A stretch of DNA of 45,888 bases, from contig JAUXEM010000007.1 of assembly GCA_030620515.1 (NCBI GenBank), forward strand, positions 1 through 45,888. The letters run 5' to 3'. Origin of the DNA: Salinivirgaceae bacterium (GTDB lineage Bacteria; Bacteroidota; Bacteroidia; Bacteroidales; SZUA-534). The notes under the pieces were generated by a model, which was not told where the DNA came from, made no database searches, and was given only the letters and a program-made list of their open reading frames with translations. Shown one piece after another: positions 35,536 to 43,046 of the stretch. Position 1 is the first letter of the stretch. Every line of letters begins with the position of its first letter. A program made the translations under genes and the position numbers.

Positions 35536-35554
35536 CACTGAGCTTGTCGAAGTG
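35536..35554. repeat. Dispersed repeat CACTGAGCTTGTCGAAGTG
   Basis: The reverse complement contains TTCGACAAGCTCAGTG, a short imperfect palindrome that I recognise as a motif found many times in numerous bacterial genomes. It lies in the 271-base gap between the acyltransferase and the CDF exporter. Confidence 0.65.
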
Positions 35555-35688
35555 TAGGCTAGGGATATATTAGGTTATACCCGACTGTGTACTTTGTTGT
35601 GGTAGTAATAAATGTTAGAGAATTATTTTTTGAATAAAGTAATCTGATTTATCTTTATTCAAATTTTTAAAAAACTAAAATACTATCA

Positions 35689-36603
35689 ATGTGTAATAAT
35701 TATGAAGGACACAGCCATGGGACTCAAAATTTAGAAGCAATCAATCGTGCTTTTTACATAGGCATATTCCTAAATGCTTTCTATACGGCTATTGAGTTTA
35801 TTGTTGGGTATGCAAATAATTCCCTAGCTCTAATTGCCGATGCTAGTCATAATTTAAGCGATGTAGCTAGTCTAATTATTTCGCTTATAGGAATGAAATT
35901 AGCTCAAAAGGCTGCCACATTAGCATTTACTTATGGTTATAAAAAAGCATCCATATTAGCATCTATGATAAATGCCGTTTTGCTAATAGTTATAGTAATT
36001 GGTATTTTACGAGAAGCCATTGAACGCTTAAGCTCGCCAGCCGAGGTAGGGGGTAAAGTAATAATTATTACAGCATTAATTGGCGTTGCAGTAAATGCAA
36101 TTTCAGCCTTTTTGTTTTATAAAGGGCAAAAAAGCGACATTAATATTAAAGGTGCGTTCATTCATTTATTGGTAGATGCATTGGTTTCTGTTGGCGTTGT
36201 AATATCTGGTGTTATAATCTATTACACTGGTCTTAATATTATTGACCCTATAATTAGTATGGTAATTGCCATTGTAATTCTATTGCCTACATGGGGTTTG
36301 CTAAAAGAGAGTTTAAAATTGATACTCGATGGTATTCCTAAAAATGTGAAAATTGATTTGGTGAAAGAGGCGATACAAAACATTCCTGAAGTTGAAAATA
36401 TGCACCATGTACATGTGTGGGGGCTAAGTAGTAACATTAATGCACTTACTGCCCATGTAGTTCTTGTTAAAGAATATTCACTGCAAGATCAAATGGTAAT
36501 TAAAGATAGAATTAAACACGAATTAGAACATCAGAATGTTCATCATGCTACCATAGAGTTTGATAAAAATATAAGTGATTGCCAAAATGTAGATTGTGAT
36601 TGA
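35689..36603 (+). CDS. Cation diffusion facilitator (Zn/Cd/Co exporter, CzcD/ZitB-like)
   Basis: 304 residues. A short His-rich start (GHSHG) is followed by six membrane segments and a cytoplasmic C-terminal domain with HHVHVWGLSSNINALTAH. The transport-site pairs are visible: ADASHNLSD in helix 2 (His and Asp) and HLLVDAL in helix 5 (His-x3-Asp). It exports divalent metal, most likely zinc, in exchange for protons. Cys-rich end DCQNVDCD. It is probably monocistronic; no metal-responsive regulator gene is adjacent. Confidence 0.93.
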   Translation: MCNNYEGHSHGTQNLEAINRAFYIGIFLNAFYTAIEFIVGYANNSLALIADASHNLSDVASLIISLIGMKLAQKAATLAFTYGYKKASILASMINAVLLIVIVIGILREAIERLSSPAEVGGKVIIITALIGVAVNAISAFLFYKGQKSDINIKGAFIHLLVDALVSVGVVISGVIIYYTGLNIIDPIISMVIAIVILLPTWGLLKESLKLILDGIPKNVKIDLVKEAIQNIPEVENMHHVHVWGLSSNINALTAHVVLVKEYSLQDQMVIKDRIKHELEHQNVHHATIEFDKNISDCQNVDCD

Positions 36604-36700
36604 CAACTGGTAGATTCAATTTTTAGAGCTAATTTATTACATAAGCAACTTTTCTAAAGCGCAGATAATCAACACTTGACTTATTGATTATTTTGCCTGC

Positions 36701-36756
36701 AACTTAAATGTAAATTAAATAACTTAAAAATAAGTTGTATAACTTAATATTAAGTT
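36701..36756. promoter_or_regulatory. Three tandem palindromic operators (AACTTA-N4-TAAGTT) at 20-bp spacing
   Basis: Exact palindromes AACTTA-AAAA-TAAGTT (36721-36736) and AACTTA-ATAT-TAAGTT (36741-36756), preceded by a one-mismatch copy AACTTA-AATG-TAAATT (36701-36716). Starts are exactly 20 bases apart, two helical turns, so all lie on one DNA face. They cover the -33 element and spacer of the promoter of the BlaI-type gene, so autorepression is the likely role. Confidence 0.8.
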
Positions 36757-36765
36757 GTAGATTTG
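36735..36765 (+). promoter_or_regulatory. Promoter of the blaI/M56 operon (TTG-N20-TAGATTTG)
   Basis: TTG at 36735-36737, 20-base spacer, then TAGATTTG at 36758-36765, matching the Bacteroidota consensus. TTG lies at the end of the middle operator; the third operator fills the spacer. Confidence 0.7.
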
Positions 36766-36794
36766 TTTTGCTGATTAATTAAAACTCGATAGTG

Positions 36795-37178
36795 ATGATT
36801 ACTTTAACAAAAGCAGAAGAACGGATAATGCAAATATTGTGGGATATAAAAAAAGGTTTTATTAAAGATATTCAAGATGAATTTCCTGAACCAAAACCAC
36901 TATATAATACTGTTTCTACAATTGTTAGAGTATTAGTTAAAAAAGAAATAGTTTCTTTTAACAAATACGGAAATACTTATCAATATTATCCTAATCTCTC
37001 AAAAGAGGAATATAGTGGTAAACAAATGAATCGTCTTGTAAACGATTATTTTAATAATTCGTTTAAAAAAGTGGTTAACTTTTTTTCAGAGAGTGAAAAT
37101 CTGAATGTTGACGAAGTAGATGAAGTAATGAAAATGCTAGAGAAGATTAAGGAACAGAAAAAGTATTCGAAAGATTAA
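36795..37178 (+). CDS. BlaI/MecI/CopY family transcriptional repressor
   Basis: 127 residues from ATG 36795 (a GTG directly before it is also possible). Winged-helix DNA-binding part (~1-75, LTKAEERIMQILWDIKKGFI and YNTVSTIVRVLVKK) and a C-terminal dimerisation helix pair. In BlaI/MecI systems the repressor is inactivated when the partner M56 membrane peptidase senses an envelope signal. The M56 gene follows 10 bases later. The palindromes upstream fit a dimeric repressor. AACTTA-N4-TAAGTT is not the classical TACA/TGTA core of MecI operators. Confidence 0.92.
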   Translation: MITLTKAEERIMQILWDIKKGFIKDIQDEFPEPKPLYNTVSTIVRVLVKKEIVSFNKYGNTYQYYPNLSKEEYSGKQMNRLVNDYFNNSFKKVVNFFSESENLNVDEVDEVMKMLEKIKEQKKYSKD

Positions 37179-37188
37179 TTTATAAGCA

Positions 37189-39240
37189 ATGGCAAAATTT
37201 ATCTTATATCTTATTGAATCAGGATTGTGTTTGGCACTTATGTATTTGGTTTACTTTCTGTTTTTAAAGAAAGAAACCTACTTTAATTTTAACAGAATTT
37301 ACTTGCTTGGCATAATGATAATTGCCCTAGTAATACCATTATTGCATGTAACCATTGCTGTTTCGAGTTTTGAGAATATTGAAGAACCTTTTAATGATGT
37401 TGGCAAGCTACGGAGTTATTATAGCGACTTTGTTGCCATGTACAGCGAAGATGATTTTGAGGATAGGTACAAGAACTATGAGGCTATGGTTTTTGAAGAG
37501 GAGGGTTATTCAACAGCTGTATATTATAACTCCATAAATGAAACAATAGAAGACAGTGCAGTAAAGATGGAATCGTTGCAAGAGCCTTCGTTATTTCACA
37601 AAATAAACTTTGTAAAAGTATTTATTGCAATATATCTAATAGGAGTATTTATATTTTTTGTGCGTTTAATTATTTTGTTAATATGGTTAGCAAAAGCAGT
37701 TAAGCAAAATCCCGCGGAAAAGCATAAAAACTATAAACTCGTTCTCATGAAAAAGGAAGTTCCTCCTTTTTCGTTTTTCGGTTACATTTTTGTAACCAAG
37801 CAAGCTACGCAGCTCGATGAATATGAGCAAGTTCTAGCACATGAGCAAGTACATGTTGGGCAAATGCATTCGCTCGACCTTATTATAGCTCATGTCATAA
37901 CCGTTTTTATGTGGTTTAATCCCTTAGTTTGGCTTTTGCAAAAGGCAATTAAAACAACACACGAATACATTGCCGATAGCAAAGTGGTTAACCAAGGGTT
38001 TGAGTTATTTGATTATCAATCATTACTATTGAGTCAATTGGTCAGCATCCAATCAGTAGAATTGGTAAACAATTTTAATTTAATTTCCATTAAAAAACGT
38101 ATAGAGATGATGACAAAAAACAAATCGCGGTTTTCCGCCAAGCTAAAAGCACTTATTATAATACCTATGGTATTAATAGCCTTCTTTTTATTTGCTCATA
38201 TGACAGTGAAAAGTCCAGTGCTTAATTTTACAAACTTTAATACTACTAAAACGTCAAATCTTGACGGAATATGGGAGAATCAAGATTCCGAGGATTTTGG
38301 CATACTTATTAAGTTTCACGATAATGTATTATCGGTACTTGAAAGTGCCCAAGAAGTTATAGTAGCTGAATTGTTAATTACTATAAAAGACAAGGAAATA
38401 GTAATAAACAGCTTTCGTTCCAAAGAAGCGCTAAAATATGAATTAAATAATAAGCAACTAAAAATATGGTGGAACGATAGTAAGGCAAGTATATACAACA
38501 AAACTAGCTATGCAAATTCATTTGAAGCATTTACTCATAGCAAACATAAAGACATTATTTTACCTATAGCTTCGGAAACCAAAATATTGGAAAAATCGCA
38601 ATATGTTTACAGTATTTATGTTCACGAAAACAAATATTATGTGGCAGATGTAGAATGTACTATTGCAAACTTAGAAAGTACACTTAAACAACGGGTTGCA
38701 AAATTTAATAAGTTAGATAAACCATTTATTACTGCACGTTTAGTAGTAGATAAAAATACTACTATGAAACCCGTGTACAACTTGCACCAAGTTATGCGGA
38801 AACTTAGGTTATACAAGGTTGCCTATGCTACCTTCCCTAGTGAATATGCTTCAGCCTTACAATATCATGCTACTGGTATAGCTCAAATGTTGCCACCTAC
38901 TGTTGCGGATGGAGCTGAGGAGGTTGATGAAGATGAAGTTAAAGATATTCTTATTGTAATTGAACCAACCCGCGATGTTAATGCCCTTAGTATAAAATTT
39001 GAAAGTTTCGTGCAAAATCACCCAAAATATCTTGCAGCTTTCAATTGGAATAACAGCACTACTTACAATGAATATATTGCTATTCTCGATATGACTCGCA
39101 GGGTAATTTATAAATTACGAGATGCTTATTCAGTTCAAAAGTATAGTATGAAATACTCTGACTTGCCAAAAACAATGCAAAAAGAGGCACGTAAAAAATA
39201 CCCTCTCAGCATTTCAATGAATAATACTGACGAAGATTAA
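37189..39240 (+). CDS. M56 (BlaR1-like) membrane metallopeptidase fused to two ExbD-like periplasmic domains
   Basis: 683 residues. Membrane segments at ~6-26, 37-58, 140-168 and 228-250 surround the cytoplasmic zinc protease core LAHEQVHVGQMHSLDL (HExxH, His218/His222) with third ligand Glu259 in THEYIADS. A fifth segment lies at ~320-338, and the rest is periplasmic. Residues ~355-440 look like a small beta domain. Residues ~470-548 (ITARLVVDKNTTMKPVYNL ... LRLYKVAYAT) and ~567-677 (MLPP ... ILIVIEP ... YIAILDMTRRVIYKLRDAYS ... KYPLSIS) match the patterns of ExbD periplasmic domains. No penicillin-binding sensor domain. It is partnered with the BlaI-type repressor. Confidence 0.8.
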   Translation: MAKFILYLIESGLCLALMYLVYFLFLKKETYFNFNRIYLLGIMIIALVIPLLHVTIAVSSFENIEEPFNDVGKLRSYYSDFVAMYSEDDFEDRYKNYEAMVFEEEGYSTAVYYNSINETIEDSAVKMESLQEPSLFHKINFVKVFIAIYLIGVFIFFVRLIILLIWLAKAVKQNPAEKHKNYKLVLMKKEVPPFSFFGYIFVTKQATQLDEYEQVLAHEQVHVGQMHSLDLIIAHVITVFMWFNPLVWLLQKAIKTTHEYIADSKVVNQGFELFDYQSLLLSQLVSIQSVELVNNFNLISIKKRIEMMTKNKSRFSAKLKALIIIPMVLIAFFLFAHMTVKSPVLNFTNFNTTKTSNLDGIWENQDSEDFGILIKFHDNVLSVLESAQEVIVAELLITIKDKEIVINSFRSKEALKYELNNKQLKIWWNDSKASIYNKTSYANSFEAFTHSKHKDIILPIASETKILEKSQYVYSIYVHENKYYVADVECTIANLESTLKQRVAKFNKLDKPFITARLVVDKNTTMKPVYNLHQVMRKLRLYKVAYATFPSEYASALQYHATGIAQMLPPTVADGAEEVDEDEVKDILIVIEPTRDVNALSIKFESFVQNHPKYLAAFNWNNSTTYNEYIAILDMTRRVIYKLRDAYSVQKYSMKYSDLPKTMQKEARKKYPLSISMNNTDED

Positions 39241-39251
39241 AAAATAGAAGG

Positions 39252-39278
39252 AGGGCTTTCAGGAATGAGAGCCTTTTT
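39252..39278 (+). terminator. Terminator after the M56 gene
   Basis: Stem AGGGCTTTC / GAGAGCCTTT (one T-G pair) with a 6-base loop and a T run, 12 bases after the stop. Confidence 0.75.
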
Positions 39279-39421
39279 CTCACAAGTTCCAAAAACACAC
39301 CTTTAGCTTTATCAAAAAGCTCCCTACCCTAGCCACTCATCCATTTACGCTTTTTTCATTCGGTAGAGTTCAAAAATCGCTTTTAAACATCTTTATTTAT
39401 GAACTATTATTTTGGTTAATA

Positions 39422-39440
39422 AATTAAATATAATTTAATT
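39422..39440. promoter_or_regulatory. Possible operator upstream of the XRE-cupin gene
   Basis: AATTAAAT / ATTTAATT with a 3-base centre, 28 bases before the start codon. It is a fair candidate for an XRE dimer site, but the region is very AT-rich, so chance is possible. Confidence 0.35.
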
Positions 39441-39467
39441 CGTGTAGTATTATTTAATATCTGTACT

Positions 39468-40022
39468 ATGCATAGAATGGGTGAACGTATTAAAAAAAGA
39501 AGAGAAATATTAAATATTCAAGCCGGAGATTTAGCTGTAAGAATAGGTGTAACTCCAAGCTTAATATCTCAAATTGAACGCGCTAAGGCTTTCCCCTCTA
39601 TACTAACACTTAAAAAACTGGCCGATGAATTACAAACCAAAGTTGGCGAACTAATTGGCGAACATGGTACATTTATTGAAAATCCTATATTAACAGTTGA
39701 TCAGCATCGTTTTGCAAAGGAAAACAAAACAGGAGCAAAAACGTATTTACTATCGCACCACGATCCTTTAAAGCAAATGGATCCTTTTTTAATTCATTTT
39801 GAGAAAAAGGCCGATTCACGTGAAATTATGACTCCCAATAATCCAGGACAAGAATTTTGCTATGTAACAGAAGGCAAAATAAAAGTAGAACTAGGAACAA
39901 AACAATATGAATTAAATGTAGGAGATAGCTTCTATTTTATATCTAACCAAAATCATTTGTTTTCGAATATAGACGAAGGCAGTTCAAAAATGCTTTGGAT
40001 AGTAAACCAATCAGGCAATTAG
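39468..40022 (+). CDS. XRE family regulator with C-terminal cupin domain
   Basis: 184 residues (or 181 from the ATG at 39477). The helix-turn-helix of the Cro/C1 type spans ~4-62 (GDLAVRIGVTPSLISQIERA), and a cupin sensor barrel spans ~105-180 (PGQEFCYVTEGKIKVELGTK, then GDSFYFISNQNHLF). This class (PuuR/SutR-like) usually binds a small metabolite in the cupin and controls its breakdown genes. It is the first gene of the catabolic operon, 40 bases before the aminomutase gene, so the amino acid or an intermediate of that pathway is the likely ligand (inference). Confidence 0.9.
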   Translation: MHRMGERIKKRREILNIQAGDLAVRIGVTPSLISQIERAKAFPSILTLKKLADELQTKVGELIGEHGTFIENPILTVDQHRFAKENKTGAKTYLLSHHDPLKQMDPFLIHFEKKADSREIMTPNNPGQEFCYVTEGKIKVELGTKQYELNVGDSFYFISNQNHLFSNIDEGSSKMLWIVNQSGN

Positions 40023-40062
40023 TTTAAAAACACACTATATCAAACTACTAAAAACAATAAAG

Positions 40063-41640
40063 ATGTCAGCAAATCAGGTAACCACCGTAAGAATCAATTC
40101 AGCTAATGTTAAAGGAATGTTGAATCGATATTCTTATGCCACTGATGTGGAAAAGAATATTGAAAACGAAAACCTATTAACTCCAGGTTTATTAACTCGT
40201 TTACATAATGCATTTCCAGGTAGCTCTGCTATAATGGAAAAGGAAGCGTTTATGTTTAACGACAAGCATCACTATTCAGGGTTGAAAGGCTTTCGCGAGA
40301 TACATGAGATATTGCTAGGCCATGGAATTGACATGGGTTTTATTGAGGAGCGCGAACTTTTTATAAAAGTATATCGCTTTATGGCAACAAAGCATGTTTT
40401 AAATACCATTAACTGGAAAAGCTTTGCCGACGATTCTTTATTTCAGCTAGTTTTTCCACAACCTGGAATGATAAAGCCTGAAACAACTGAAGCTTATATA
40501 AAAGCAACTACGGATGCTGAAAGAGAAGAGCTTGTGAATCGTCATATGGACCAAACAAATCCACACGATGGAAATCAAAAACTAAACAAGCCTTTTTACG
40601 AGGAAGAAGATGGTACTATTGCAGTTGTTGAGGGGAGTCAGCATAAATATCCTCAGTGTAAACTGATTTTTGACCAAACTACTCAAAGCTGTTTCGCATT
40701 TTGTAGTTATTGTTTCCGCCATGCTCAGGTTCGTGGCGACGAAGATATGTTTATTCAAAAAGAAGTGGCACAAGTACATCATTACATTCGTCAGCATAAA
40801 GAAATTACCGATGTTTTAATTACCGGTGGTGATGCTGGCTACATGCCCTTTGAGCGTTTGGAAAAATATGCGATGCCTTTTATTACTGACCCAGAAATGG
40901 CTCATATAAAAACGCTTCGTTTAGGAACCCGTTCTTTATCTTTTCATCCTGAATTAATTTTAACCGACGATTACAAAAAGATTCTAGATTTATTCAAAAC
41001 CTTAATTGACAATGGAATTCAGGTTGCTTGGATGGCTCATTTTTCTACACCTAGGGAAGTGTTAAATATAAGTACAATAGCTGCTATTCGTCGTTTACGT
41101 GCAACTGGCGTAACTGTAAAAAGTCAAAGTCCGGTAATGAATCATATTAGCTTATTTACTCACAAAAATGGTGAAGTTGACGTTGACCGCTCTGCTCAAA
41201 ACTGGATTGATTTAGGTCATGTATTAGGAATGTTAACCGTTGGTTTCCACAGCATGTACTGTGCTCGTCCAACAGGTGAACACCATTACTTTACAGTTCC
41301 TTTAAAAGATATAAACGAGGTGTTTAATAAAATTTACCGTTCACTTCCTTCCATAAGCCGTCCATCAAGGTATATTACTATGACATCGTCGGCAGGAAAA
41401 ACATCACTGTTAGGTGTTGCTGAGGTAAATGGTGAAAAAGTTTTTGCTTTAAAATTCAACGAAAGCCGTAATATGGAATGGATGGATAAAGTCTTTTTGG
41501 CTAAGTACGATGAAAAAGAAAATACTATCTCAAGCCTGAAACCATTAGATACTGATAAGCATTTCTTCGAAGATGAATTGGTTGAGATTGAAAATAAATT
41601 AGAAGAAACATTCTTAAGAAAAATGAAACAAAATAAATAA
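40063..41640 (+). CDS. KamA-like radical SAM/PLP amino acid 2,3-aminomutase, substrate unknown
   Basis: 525 residues, longer than lysine 2,3-aminomutase (~416), with an N-terminal extension. Radical SAM cysteines Cys210-x3-Cys214-x2-Cys217 (CFAFCSYCFRH), the SAM-binding GGD (residues 255-257) and the PLP lysine Lys446 in SSAGKTSLLG (the GGGGKTP position of KamA) are all present, so this should be an active PLP-dependent mutase moving the amino group from C2 to C3. The two Asp residues that hold the lysine side-chain amine in KamA appear replaced: around HISLFTH and in MYCARPTGEHH (Ala401, next to Arg402). The substrate is therefore probably not lysine. The next genes encode CoA-transferase, beta-transaminase-like enzyme and thiolase. 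Confidence 0.85.
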   Translation: MSANQVTTVRINSANVKGMLNRYSYATDVEKNIENENLLTPGLLTRLHNAFPGSSAIMEKEAFMFNDKHHYSGLKGFREIHEILLGHGIDMGFIEERELFIKVYRFMATKHVLNTINWKSFADDSLFQLVFPQPGMIKPETTEAYIKATTDAEREELVNRHMDQTNPHDGNQKLNKPFYEEEDGTIAVVEGSQHKYPQCKLIFDQTTQSCFAFCSYCFRHAQVRGDEDMFIQKEVAQVHHYIRQHKEITDVLITGGDAGYMPFERLEKYAMPFITDPEMAHIKTLRLGTRSLSFHPELILTDDYKKILDLFKTLIDNGIQVAWMAHFSTPREVLNISTIAAIRRLRATGVTVKSQSPVMNHISLFTHKNGEVDVDRSAQNWIDLGHVLGMLTVGFHSMYCARPTGEHHYFTVPLKDINEVFNKIYRSLPSISRPSRYITMTSSAGKTSLLGVAEVNGEKVFALKFNESRNMEWMDKVFLAKYDEKENTISSLKPLDTDKHFFEDELVEIENKLEETFLRKMKQNK

Positions 41641-41663
41641 TTGCCATTTTATAAAATGTAATT

Positions 41664-42377
41664 ATGATTAATAAGATTGTTCATTCAACTTCCGAAGCTT
41701 TTGTTGATATATTTGATGGTGCAACCATCATGATTAGTGGCTTTGGTGAGGCCGGTAGCCCAATTGAACTAATTCATAGTTTGATTGATACCGGAGCAAA
41801 AAATTTAACTGTGGTAAGTAACAATACAGGTAGTGGTAATGTTGGCTTAGCTGCGTTAATAGAGAATCGTCAGGTGCGAAAAATGATTTGTTCGTTCCCA
41901 CGTACTGCAAATTCAACGGTTTTTCCTGAATTGTATCGTAACAACGAAATTGAATTGGAATTGGTTCCGCAAGGAACTTTAGCCGAACGAATTCGTGCTG
42001 GCGGAGCTGGCATACCTGCATTTTTTACACCATCATCAGTTAATACTCCTTTGGCCGATGGAAAAGAAGAAAGAGAGTTTGATGGAAAACTATATGTAAT
42101 GGAACATGCCATTAAGGCGGATTTTGCCTTGGTAAAATGCCAATCGGCCGACCGATACGGAAACCTTATATATAATAAAACGGCCCGCAATTTTGGTCCA
42201 ATTATGTGTACTGCTGCTAATGTTACCATTGTGCAAGCAAAAAACATTGTAGAAGCTGGCTCTATTGATCCAGAAACAGTAATTACACCAGGTATATTTG
42301 TTAATAGAGTTGTACAAGTTGCATCACCTGCCGATGAGTCGAAATTGGTAGCAGAAGGAAGGAGTTATCCATGGTAA
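41664..42377 (+). CDS. 3-oxoacid CoA-transferase subunit A (PcaI-like)
   Basis: 237 residues. CoA-transferase family I alpha subunit with the glycine loop ISGFGEAGSP and features close to PcaI (3-oxoadipate:succinyl-CoA transferase): SNNTGSGNVGLAALIENRQV, LVPQGTLAERIRAGGAGIPA, and TARNFGPIMCTAAN ... ITPGIFVNRVV. It activates a 3-keto acid by transferring CoA, usually from succinyl-CoA. The stop overlaps the subunit B start by 7 bases (ATGGTAA), so the two subunits are made in equal amounts. No aromatic ring-cleavage genes lie nearby, so the 3-keto acid must come from another source, here probably the transaminase encoded downstream. Confidence 0.88.
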   Translation: MINKIVHSTSEAFVDIFDGATIMISGFGEAGSPIELIHSLIDTGAKNLTVVSNNTGSGNVGLAALIENRQVRKMICSFPRTANSTVFPELYRNNEIELELVPQGTLAERIRAGGAGIPAFFTPSSVNTPLADGKEEREFDGKLYVMEHAIKADFALVKCQSADRYGNLIYNKTARNFGPIMCTAANVTIVQAKNIVEAGSIDPETVITPGIFVNRVVQVASPADESKLVAEGRSYPW

Positions 42378-43024
42378 CAGAAAAACAAATAGGTTGGAAT
42401 AGAGGTGAAATGGCGCAGAAAGTAGCCAACGATATACCTGATGGTTCCTATGTAAACTTAGGTATTGGTATTCCCGAATTGGTTGCCGATAGAGTACCTG
42501 AAGGCATTGAGGTAGTTTACCATACCGAAAATGGTTTATTGGGAATGGGTACTGTTCCGGCTGCCGGAAGCGAAGATCCTGAATTAATTAATGCTGGTAA
42601 AAAGTGTGTTACAGCTATTCCTGGAGCTAGCTATTTTCATCATGCCGATAGTTTTACTATGATTCGTGGAGGACATCTGGATATTTCGGTCTTGGGTGCT
42701 TTGCAAATTTCTGAAAAAGGAGATTTAGCGAACTGGTCAACAGGAAAACCGGGTGCGATACCAGCAGTTGGTGGGGCTATGGATTTAGTGGCAGGGGTAA
42801 AAAATGTTTGGGTAATTACCGAGCATAATACCAAAGACGGAAAATTTAAATTGGTTAAAGAATGCAGTTTCCCATTAACGGGTAAAGGTGTTGTTAATAC
42901 AATTTACACGAATCTGGCTATTATCGACGTAAAAAAAACTGGAATGTTTGTTCGAGAAATGGCTCCTGGTGTAAGCTTTGAGTTTTTACAAGAAAAAACA
43001 GAAATAATGTTGAAGCAGATTTAA
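42371..43024 (+). CDS. 3-oxoacid CoA-transferase subunit B (PcaJ-like)
   Basis: 217 residues, the beta subunit. The catalytic Glu that forms the CoA thioester is Glu53 in HTENGLLGMG. PcaJ-like signatures include INAGKKCVTAIPGASYFHHA, RGGHLDISVLGALQ, KGDLANW and PAVGGAMDL. It completes a CoA-transferase with the overlapping subunit A. The HHADSF block is typical of 3-oxoadipate transferases more than of acetoacetate (Sco/Ato) enzymes, judged by eye. Confidence 0.88.
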   Translation: MVTEKQIGWNRGEMAQKVANDIPDGSYVNLGIGIPELVADRVPEGIEVVYHTENGLLGMGTVPAAGSEDPELINAGKKCVTAIPGASYFHHADSFTMIRGGHLDISVLGALQISEKGDLANWSTGKPGAIPAVGGAMDLVAGVKNVWVITEHNTKDGKFKLVKECSFPLTGKGVVNTIYTNLAIIDVKKTGMFVREMAPGVSFEFLQEKTEIMLKQI

Positions 43025-43046
43025 CTTTTCTTAATAATTCTTTAGT

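Noticed and set aside
40063-41640. Classical clostridial lysine fermentation (kamA with kamDE, kdd, kce)
   Set aside because: None of kamD, kamE, kdd or kce is present, and the lysine side-chain-binding aspartates seem to be missing.
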